This document shows, piece after piece, positions 57,832 through 64,000 of a DNA stretch of 64,000 bases. The notes below the pieces were generated by a model. That model was not told the DNA's origin. It saw only the letters and a program-made list of their open reading frames with translations, and ran no database searches. Origin of the DNA: Mycobacterium shimoidei (GTDB lineage Bacteria; Actinomycetota; Actinomycetes; Mycobacteriales; Mycobacteriaceae); the NCBI GenBank assembly GCA_002101905.1, contig LQPU01000040.1:40544-104543 (forward strand), given 5' to 3'. Both the position numbers and the translations under genes were made by a program. Within the stretch, counting starts at the first letter, position 1, and each line of letters begins with the position of its first letter.

Positions 57832-58443
57832 ATGCCGACCTCTCAAAGAGTCCGCCCAGCGCGTCGGAGACCACCGAGCGAGTCACGACAAACGCAGCGG
57901 CTCAAGACGAGGGCGCGCTTGTTCGACGCTGCTTTGAACGAAATCGCGCAGCATGGGCTGGCCGCGGCGGATGTCACGGCCATCGCCACCGCGGCGGGCG
58001 TGGTGCGGGGAACGTTCTACTTCCATTTCCCCACAAAGGAACACGTCCTCGTCGAACTGGAGCGGACCGAAGAGACCCGAATCGTCGCTGATCTCAAACA
58101 ACGCGACGAAGACCTGACGAAGACGCTCACTCGACTCGTTGAACACGCTCTCGAAGCCGAACGCCGCCTGGGCGCGGTGGTCTTTCGCGACATGCTCGGA
58201 CTGCACTTCATGTCATCACGTCCAGTCGACGACGAACTCACCGAGCACCCGCTGGCGGGTTTCCTCATGAGGTTGATCGCGGACGCTCAGCGCCGAGGAC
58301 ACGTTCAGCCGGATGCCGACCCAGCTGAGCTCGCAACGTTCTTCCTCACTGGATTTTTCGCGCTACTCGCCACCGGCGCAAATGATCCTCGGCTGCTGAA
58401 GCACTACGTCATCACCATCGTCAAGGGAATGGAGAAACGATGA
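57832..58443 (+). CDS. TetR-family regulator of the di-iron protein operon
   Basis: A 203-residue TetR repressor. A basic N-terminal arm is followed by the DNA-binding domain ADVTAIATAAGVVRGTFYFHF, then a helical ligand domain. The stop overlaps the ATG of the next gene by four bases, so regulator and target are one operon, autoregulated through the tandem TTGACGATCGTCAA palindromes just upstream. Ligand unknown. Confidence 0.88.
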   Translation: MPTSQRVRPARRRPPSESRQTQRLKTRARLFDAALNEIAQHGLAAADVTAIATAAGVVRGTFYFHFPTKEHVLVELERTEETRIVADLKQRDEDLTKTLTRLVEHALEAERRLGAVVFRDMLGLHFMSSRPVDDELTEHPLAGFLMRLIADAQRRGHVQPDADPAELATFFLTGFFALLATGANDPRLLKHYVITIVKGMEKR

Positions 58444-59264
58444 CTCACAACGGAGTCGAAGGCTACCGCGAGTACTTGGCGCGACGCGACGGCGAGCCCG
58501 ACCTACTCAACCGACGGTTGGCCAACCGTGAGCAGTTCTTCGGCGACATTGAAGCCAACCCAGTGCGTTCGGCCTATCCCGCCGACCGCGCGACGTTTCT
58601 GCGCAATCTGCGGCGCCGGCTACCAGAAGCGGGCCTCGATGACAGGATGCTGTTCTTGCTGGCCACCGCAAAACTCAATCAGGCCGAGCGATTCGGGGTC
58701 GGGCTCGGCGAAACCTACGGCGTGAACAGCGATGCGAACCGGCCGGTGGAAAACGTGTATCTCGAACTCGAGGAGCACTATCACACCCGGCTACTCGCCT
58801 ACGTGCTCGAGGTTTTTGATCTGACGTTTCAGGTCGTTCCCCCACCGTTCATCCTGCGTCAGTTCGTCAAAGCCGGAGTCTTCCTGCCCGAACGTCTCGG
58901 CTTTGCGTTCGTCGGCGCGGCCGAGATGGCCGGCTGCATTCTGTTCGACGAGCTCCGCCGAGCTGGAGTACGGCTGTTCGCGGACGAACCTGAGGTCTGC
59001 GCACGAATCGAACTGCTCTACAAGGAGATACTCACCGACGAGATCGGTCATGTCGGTTACTGCGCGTCTCGCTGCACAAAGCCCGAGCGAGCGCTGATGC
59101 GCCGGCTCTATCCGCTCATCGGACGCCTTTTCGCCCGCCAGACTGCCGAGATTCGCCTGCTACTGGATCCGGTCGAACTGAACGCCCGCTTCGACCGGCC
59201 CTTCGACGTCGACGAGTTGACCAAGGGCCTCGACAACGAAACGTACCTGGTCGCTCACCCGTGA
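58440..59264 (+). CDS. Putative ferritin-like di-iron protein of unknown function
   Basis: A 274-residue, mainly helical protein. Two metal-ligand-type motifs fit a four-helix di-iron bundle: VYLELEEHYHTRLLAYVLEV (E, EExxH, about residues 107-126) and ELLYKEILTDEIGHVGYC (E and DExxH, about 190-208), and EMAGCILFDE in between. The ATG overlaps the stop of its TetR partner. It may be a di-iron oxygenase or an oxidoreductase acting on the compound sensed by the TetR protein; I do not recognise a named family. Confidence 0.7.
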   Translation: MTHNGVEGYREYLARRDGEPDLLNRRLANREQFFGDIEANPVRSAYPADRATFLRNLRRRLPEAGLDDRMLFLLATAKLNQAERFGVGLGETYGVNSDANRPVENVYLELEEHYHTRLLAYVLEVFDLTFQVVPPPFILRQFVKAGVFLPERLGFAFVGAAEMAGCILFDELRRAGVRLFADEPEVCARIELLYKEILTDEIGHVGYCASRCTKPERALMRRLYPLIGRLFARQTAEIRLLLDPVELNARFDRPFDVDELTKGLDNETYLVAHP

Positions 59265-59277
59265 ATGAGCCGCCGCG

Positions 59278-60966
59278 TCATCGCCGGGTTGCACCCGGCG
59301 CCGACCGCCGGTCCAGCACCCACACCGTGGCCAACGTCAGCACCACCGCGAACGACGCCAGCGCGATCAAGCTGGCCGCGGTGCCGCCGTGGAACGTCTC
59401 GCGGTACGCCGACATCGCAGGCAGCGTCACCGTGTACCGGTCCAGATCCAGGTCGCGACCCAGCGCCTCGAACGCGTGCCGGTTTGACAGCACCGTGCTC
59501 ATCCAGCGCCCCGGTGCAGAAATCTCATTGACGGGCACAATCGCGCCACCAAACAACACCTGCGGGAAGCAGAGCATCGGCAATGCGAGAGCCGCCTGCG
59601 CCGCGTTCGTCACCGCCGCCGAGGCCAACAAACCCAACGCCAACGCCGACGCCGCCTCGACCATCACCGTGCCGAACAGCAACCCGTACACGTCCCAGCC
59701 GACCGACGGCAGCCGCCCCATCGCCCGCAACACCCCGAGCAGCACCGCGCTCACCAATGCCAACACCGGCAGCAGCGCCGCGGCCTTTGCCGCAACGTAC
59801 GCCCCGACGCTCAAACCCGCCAGTCTCTCCCGGCGGAACACGGCCATCTCGCCGACGATCTGCAAAAGCCCATAGGTGAGTCCAAAGAAGAAGCCCGCGA
59901 ACGCAATCCAGAACACCACCTGCGCCGGTCCGACATCGGCCGCGCTGGAGGTGTCGAACGCGCCCCGTTTGAACAGCGTCGCCATCATCGCCGTGACGAG
60001 CACCGGCGAACCCAGCAGCACCGCCAGCGTCAGCCGATTTCGCAACAGCACATCGACATTGCGGCGCGTCAGCAACCACCATTGGCGAAAGGCGTTGGTG
60101 CGCTGGGTGTCTAGGGCAGCGGCAGGCACGACAGTCGCAGGGGCGGGCGGGGCGCCGGATTCGAAACGCTGCGCCCAGATCTGCGGCGTGTTCTCGCCGG
60201 CCAGCCGGGTGTATACCTCGGCGAGGTTGCGCACGCTGAAGTAGCGCCGCGCCTCGTTCGGGCTGCCGGTGAACGCCAGATACCCGTCGCGCGCGAGGAA
60301 CACCACCCGGTCGCACCGGTCGATGTCGGTCGGCTCATGGGTCGTCAGCACGACCGTTACCCCGCGCTGGCTGAGCCGGCGTAGTAGCGCCATCACGTCG
60401 GCCGCGGTCGACGGGTCCAGCCCCGACGTCGGCTCGTCGAGGAAGAACAGATGCGGGCGGGTCAGCAGCTCCACCGCGATGCTCGCCCGCTTGCGCTGCC
60501 CGCCCGACAGCGACCGCACCGGCACGTCGGCGCGGTCCGCGAGGTCGAGGTAGCCCATCGTCTCATCGACCACCCGGTCCGCCTCGGCCGCCGATGTGCC
60601 CGCCGGCAGCCGCAACCGCGCCGCGTACCGCAGCGTACGTCGCAGTGGCATCTCCATGTGGATGATGTCGTCCTGCGGCACGAAGCCGACGCGCGACTCG
60701 GAGCGCCGAACCTCGCCCATCGTCGGAGGCTGAAGTCCCGCAAGGATTTCCAGCAGCGTGCTCTTGCCCGCACCGCTGCCCCCGGCGATCGCGACGAGTT
60801 CGCCGGGTTCCACGCTCAGCGACAGCTTCTGCAGGATCTGCTTGGCGCCGACACGTCGAGTCACGTTGACGGCATCGACGCGCGTGCCGCGATTTGCAGT
60901 GGTGGTGTTGCGTTCGATTATTTCGGTCATGCGGGGATCATCGGTGCGGCGAGTCTGTGGCCGCAT
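59278..60966 (-). CDS. ABCG-like half ABC transporter (ATPase plus permease)
   Basis: A 562-residue half transporter. The N-terminal ATPase has Walker A AGGSGAGKST, signature LSGGQRKR, Walker B LFFLDEPTSGLDPS and H-loop TTHEPTD. The C-terminal ABC-2 permease has six hydrophobic segments beginning near residue 310 (QWWLLTRRNVDVLLRNRL). This ATPase-before-permease order is the ABCG/Rv1747 type; the FHA domains of Rv1747 are absent. It probably exports a lipid or toxic compound as a dimer. A start at ATG 60930 (550 residues) is equally possible. It follows the LuxR-type gene by 22 bases. Confidence 0.88.
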   Translation of the reverse strand: MRPQTRRTDDPRMTEIIERNTTTANRGTRVDAVNVTRRVGAKQILQKLSLSVEPGELVAIAGGSGAGKSTLLEILAGLQPPTMGEVRRSESRVGFVPQDDIIHMEMPLRRTLRYAARLRLPAGTSAAEADRVVDETMGYLDLADRADVPVRSLSGGQRKRASIAVELLTRPHLFFLDEPTSGLDPSTAADVMALLRRLSQRGVTVVLTTHEPTDIDRCDRVVFLARDGYLAFTGSPNEARRYFSVRNLAEVYTRLAGENTPQIWAQRFESGAPPAPATVVPAAALDTQRTNAFRQWWLLTRRNVDVLLRNRLTLAVLLGSPVLVTAMMATLFKRGAFDTSSAADVGPAQVVFWIAFAGFFFGLTYGLLQIVGEMAVFRRERLAGLSVGAYVAAKAAALLPVLALVSAVLLGVLRAMGRLPSVGWDVYGLLFGTVMVEAASALALGLLASAAVTNAAQAALALPMLCFPQVLFGGAIVPVNEISAPGRWMSTVLSNRHAFEALGRDLDLDRYTVTLPAMSAYRETFHGGTAASLIALASFAVVLTLATVWVLDRRSAPGATRR

Positions 60967-60988
60967 GGGGCGATTGCCTCAAATCGCG

Positions 60989-62491
60989 CTACGCCGTCAG
61001 CCCGCGGTCAATCGCCGCCAACGTGGCCTGGGTGCGGTTGTTGACACCCAACTTCGCGTACAGATGCTCGACGTGATTGCGCGCGGTCTTTTCAGCGATG
61101 AACAGCTTGGTCGCGATCTCCCGGTTCGAATGCCCCTGCGCGACGAGCCGCAACACCTCTGTCTCGCGGGCGGTCAGCCCGCCGGACGTCTTCGCCCGCC
61201 CGACCCGGTGGCCGGCGGCCGCCAACACCGCCGCCACCGAGTCCGCGTCGAGCCCGGGGCGCTGCTGTAGCTGCTTGGCGGCGTCGGTGTCCGGATGGGT
61301 TTCCAGCAATTGGTGATACGCCACGGCAGCAGCGAGCAACCGGTCCTGGGCCGTCAACTCGCCACCGGCAAGTCCTCTTGGATAGCCTGACCCGTCAAGC
61401 CGCTCCTCGTGTTTGGTCGCGACGGACACCACCGACTCCAACCCGCCGACCCGGCTGAGGATCCGCCCGGTCAGATACGGGTACATCCGCACCCGCTCCT
61501 CTTCGGCCGTGCTCAGCGGAGCCTTCTTCTCCCAGATCTGGTTGGACACACCCAACTTGCCCAGGCCGTGCACGAGACCCGCCCGGTACAGCCGTGTGAC
61601 ATCCTCGCCCGGCATCTGCAGGTGCTTCGCCGCCGCAGCGGCCAGATCCGCGACGGCGCGCGAATAACCCGGGGTGCTTGGGCATTTCAGGTCGACGAAA
61701 TCTGCTATGGCCCTGAGTAACTCGTCGATCTCGTCGCCGTCTATCGTGCGTGCGCGGTCCGGGGCATGCGCCAACGCCGCCGTCCAGACGTCCATCTCCA
61801 GCAGCCCGTCGACGATCGAGGCGGCGTTTTCTTCGAACACCTCGGCAACCGCGGGGCTGAACTGGGTGCCGCGACGTGCCTTCACGATGTCGAGCGCGCG
61901 GTCCAGGCCGCTGTTACGAAGGTGCACTTCGACGACATCCGCCAGATGAACGATGTGGATCTCTAACGGAATGTGTTCTCCGCGAGTGCCATTGGGCAGC
62001 CCTCTGCCGTCCCAACGTTCGAACATGTAAGTCAACGCCTGGCCGACTTGCGGGTCCAAGCCCATCCGGTCGCAGAGCACGCTGGCAGACGTGCAGTGCG
62101 AGCTGATGAGGTTGGCGACCCGGTTACGCGCGGTGAACAGAAACGCCGTTGAGCGTATGCCGCGCTCCCAACCGGTCAGGTCCCGTCCCACGTGATTGAG
62201 CATCAGACGCAGGAACGGCAGCCCGGTCATGTCCACGCTGTAGGTGTCGGCACGGAACGCGATGTCGTCGCCGAAGAGCGCCGAGAACTCGTGCGAATCG
62301 GCGTGACAGCCGACCCAGCCGACCAGGTTCGCGTAGTACACCGTCCCGCGCTGCTGGGCATCGAGGCCCATCCGCTCGGCGATGCGGGTCGCGATCAGCG
62401 ACGACCGCAGCATGTGCTCCATCGGCTGGCCGAGACCGAGGTCGATCGCCAGCGAAATCGCCGCCAGCAGCTCGGCTCTGCGCAGGCCCAT
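60989..62491 (-). CDS. LuxR-type regulator with two degenerate HD-GYP-like modules
   Basis: About 500 residues. A first HD-GYP-like module (residues 1-180) ends with FERWDGRGLPNGTRG and HIVHLADVVEVH; a second (about 270-410) has LVHGLGKLGVSNQIWEKKAP and KHEERLDGSGYPRGLAGGEL. In both the canonical HD metal pair is changed (HG instead of HD in the second), so phosphodiesterase activity is doubtful. The last 65 residues are a LuxR helix-turn-helix (LTARETEVLRLVAQGHSNRE). The start is uncertain: upstream in-frame starts at 62506, 62530 and beyond would overlap the divergent cyclase promoter. Confidence 0.8.
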   Translation of the reverse strand: MGLRRAELLAAISLAIDLGLGQPMEHMLRSSLIATRIAERMGLDAQQRGTVYYANLVGWVGCHADSHEFSALFGDDIAFRADTYSVDMTGLPFLRLMLNHVGRDLTGWERGIRSTAFLFTARNRVANLISSHCTSASVLCDRMGLDPQVGQALTYMFERWDGRGLPNGTRGEHIPLEIHIVHLADVVEVHLRNSGLDRALDIVKARRGTQFSPAVAEVFEENAASIVDGLLEMDVWTAALAHAPDRARTIDGDEIDELLRAIADFVDLKCPSTPGYSRAVADLAAAAAKHLQMPGEDVTRLYRAGLVHGLGKLGVSNQIWEKKAPLSTAEEERVRMYPYLTGRILSRVGGLESVVSVATKHEERLDGSGYPRGLAGGELTAQDRLLAAAVAYHQLLETHPDTDAAKQLQQRPGLDADSVAAVLAAAGHRVGRAKTSGGLTARETEVLRLVAQGHSNREIATKLFIAEKTARNHVEHLYAKLGVNNRTQATLAAIDRGLTA

Positions 62492-62564
62492 GACCTCATT
62501 GTGCACGGGATTTTGAGGCGGATGCCCCATGTGCGGATACGGCGCTCGGATCGACCATTTGCGC

Positions 62565-63329
62565 ATGATTCCAATCAACGTTCCGCAAGATCCGTGGCGG
62601 ACGATCCTCACGGAAGGCCATGCGCCGTTGGTGAAGGCCCGGCGGGTGTTCCGCTATTTGCCGTCGGCGCCGCGATGCAAGGTCTGCAACAACCCGTTCG
62701 GCGGTGTGGTGGGCCGGGTGTTCGCCGCGGCCGGGTTCATACCGTCGCGCAAGAACCCGAGCCTGTGCAGCCGGTGTTGCGACGCGCTGCCGGCGGGCGG
62801 TTCCGAAGTGGATGTCGCGGTGTTGTTCGCCGACGTCCGCGGGTCGACCGCGCTGGGTCAGCGCGGCGTCGCCAGTGACTTCGCTGCGTTGCTCAACCGG
62901 TTCTACACCGTGGCGACGCGCACGCTGTTACGTCATGATGCCGTGATAGACAAGCTGATTGGCGACGAAGTGATGGCGTTCTTCGTGCGCGGCATCAGCG
63001 GCCCACAGTACCGCGAGCGCGCGGTCGAGGCCGGAGTCGACCTTCTGAAGGCCGTCGGCTATGGCAGTGCCGACGGGCCATGGCTGCAGTTGGGCGTGGC
63101 CGTCAACGCGGGCGTCGCTTACGTCGGCAACGTTGGCGACGCCGTCGTCGACTTCACCGCGATCGGCCACCCGGTCAACATCTCGGCTCGGCTGCAGCAG
63201 CGTGCCGCCGGTGGGGAATTGCTCGTCGCATCGGGAGTCGTCGACGAACTCGTGGCGGGCCGCCCGCAGCGTCACCTGACCCTGCGCGGCCTCGAGCAGC
63301 CGGTCACGGCTCACGTGCTGGGGGCGTAG
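62565..63329 (+). CDS. Class III nucleotide cyclase with N-terminal Cys4 motif
   Basis: A 254-residue cyclase. Residues 38-75 carry CKVCNNPF and CSRCCDAL, four to five cysteines that could bind zinc or an iron-sulfur centre. The catalytic domain (about 85-254) has metal Asp in VLFADVRGSTALG, Lys and Asp in VIDKLIGDEVMAFF and the transition-state Asn/Arg in IGHPVNISARL, so an adenylate cyclase that works as a homodimer is likely. ATG 62565 is chosen over a start 12 codons upstream. It is divergent from the HD-GYP/LuxR gene with about 73 bases between starts. Confidence 0.87.
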   Translation: MIPINVPQDPWRTILTEGHAPLVKARRVFRYLPSAPRCKVCNNPFGGVVGRVFAAAGFIPSRKNPSLCSRCCDALPAGGSEVDVAVLFADVRGSTALGQRGVASDFAALLNRFYTVATRTLLRHDAVIDKLIGDEVMAFFVRGISGPQYRERAVEAGVDLLKAVGYGSADGPWLQLGVAVNAGVAYVGNVGDAVVDFTAIGHPVNISARLQQRAAGGELLVASGVVDELVAGRPQRHLTLRGLEQPVTAHVLGA

Positions 63330-63331
63330 TC

Positions 63332-63733
63332 GCCGACACAACCCAGTTAGTTGGTGAGATCACGCGCGGGGTCATGGCCGACTCGGCCATCCTCATGCCA
63401 GGTGCGCTCGAAGGCGCGATGATCAACGACGCGCTCAACGCGGTGCGCAAAGGCGGTGCCGTGGTAGCCACCGCCCTGGCATCGATGTCCGACGTGACGC
63501 CGACGCTGCCGCTGACGTTGTTCACGCTGTTCCAGAAACGCCTGCTGGGCAGCCTGTACGGCGAAGCCAACCCGCGGGCCGACATCCCTCGACTGATCAG
63601 CCTCTATCGAAGCGGCAAGCTATTGCTCGACGAAGCCGTCACCACCGAGTACAAGCTCGACGACATCAATGAGGCCTACGACGACATGCTCGCCGGCCGC
63701 AACATTCGCGGGGTGATCATCCACGAGCACTGA
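63332..63733 (+). pseudogene. C-terminal fragment of a zinc-type (NDMA-dependent-like) alcohol dehydrogenase
   Basis: About 134 codons resembling only the last third of a mycobacterial alcohol dehydrogenase: ELTRG-like EITRGVMADSAIL, ALNAVRKGGAVVATALASM, LFQKRLLGSLYGEANPRADI and the C-terminal DMLAGRNIRGVIIHEH. The zinc-binding and nucleotide-binding N-terminal parts are absent; directly upstream is the end of the cyclase gene. A short product from ATG 63374 could be made, but the fragment cannot be an active dehydrogenase. Confidence 0.8.
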
Positions 63734-63809
63734 CGTGTCGAGAGGCAGATCCGCATCATCTTCCAGCCCGCGCAGTTAATTCACTACTCGCAGTGAAAGG
63801 ATTCATTTC

Positions 63810-63959
63810 ATGCCTTCGCCAGCCGATATAGTCCGCCACTTCTGCGCTTTGATGGAGAATCGGGACGCCGAAGCGTTACGTCCCCTCCTCGCCGAAGGAG
63901 CCGTTTATCAGAACGTGGGAATGCGGCTCTTCATGATTGAGGGTGTAGTCGGGGTCTGA
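63810..63959 (+). pseudogene. Truncated SnoaL / limonene-epoxide-hydrolase-like N-terminus
   Basis: A 49-codon frame, PSPADIVRHFCALMENRDAE then LRPLLAEGAVYQNVGM, matches the first helices of SnoaL-type proteins (about 130 residues when intact). Similarity ends near base 63925, after which unrelated sequence runs to a stop at 63957 and to the window edge. A GTGAAAGG-like site precedes the ATG. The break suggests insertion of a mobile element or a recombination junction. Confidence 0.6.
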
Positions 63960-64000
63960 ATCCACCGGTTTCCAGTAGAGACCGTGCGATGTAGTGGGTG

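Noticed and set aside
63925..64000. Named insertion-sequence end
   Set aside because: I could not match the bases to any IS family end that I know, and no transposase is visible, so only a possible junction is reported.

Overview
The window is a dense, GC-rich actinobacterial chromosome segment and almost certainly comes from a Mycobacterium outside the M. tuberculosis complex. Its left 23 kb follows the M. tuberculosis order aceE - mabR - fabD - acpM - kasA - kasB - accD6 - glpD1 - TetR - FAD oxidase - diacylglycerol kinase - DUF3145 - beta-lactamase-like - mscR - metallo-hydrolase - SDR - Rv2264c-like - cyp124, with several genes missing or inserted. KasA/KasB/AcpM, the mycothiol enzyme MscR, MmpS-like and PknH-like proteins and many P450s are mycobacterial hallmarks. 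No tRNA, rRNA or CRISPR array was seen.

Layout. 1-8.3 kb: end of aceE, the FAS-II regulator MabR, then the mycolic-acid elongation operon fabD-acpM-kasA-kasB-accD6 behind a promoter region with nested palindromes. 8.3-16.4 kb: glpD1 and its TetR on the minus strand, divergent from a leaderless-looking FAD oxidase; diacylglycerol kinase; DUF3145; serine hydrolase; mscR with a coupled metallo-hydrolase. 16.4-24.7 kb: SHOCT membrane protein, SDR, an Hsp70/actin-like membrane ATPase with a Pro/Thr tail, a DapB-fold oxidoreductase, a secreted MmpS-like protein, CYP124 and a cutinase. 24.8-30.3 kb: a PknD-like kinase with an NHL propeller, then a convergent P450-SnoaL / class II aldolase-amidohydrolase cluster whose two outer promoters share a 13-base motif; the aldolase is frameshifted. 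30.4-42.6 kb: Na+/H+ antiporter, lipoproteins, an orphan N-acetylglutaminylglutamine synthetase, an acyl-CoA-dehydrogenase-fold enzyme, SRPBCC, a split DUF2652 gene, SDR, DUF4333 lipoprotein, SseB, a CYP144 with its divergent TetR, and a thioredoxin-like protein. 42.7-44.9 kb: htpG and a small secreted Cys-rich protein.

45.0-52.6 kb is the most unusual item: one 2520-codon gene fusing a SARP-type DNA-binding/BTAD regulator, a class III nucleotide cyclase, an AAA/STAND ATPase, a helical repeat region and nine tandem NTF2-like domains (one half unit plus four units of about 270 residues). An 18-bp perfect palindrome abuts its start.

52.6-64 kb: a reductase cluster (quinone-oxidoreductase-like, nitroreductase, a decayed aldo-keto reductase, DUF385/Ddn-like), a Tat-exported phospholipase C with a Pro-rich tail, a TetR plus putative di-iron protein operon behind a tandem palindromic operator, an ABCG-like half transporter, a LuxR protein carrying two degenerate HD-GYP-like modules, a divergent Cys4 nucleotide cyclase, and two truncated genes (an alcohol dehydrogenase C-terminus and a SnoaL N-terminus) that mark a rearrangement near the right edge.

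Starts were placed by ribosome-binding site, family length and known homologues. Product names rest on motif recognition and remembered family sequences, not on database searches.
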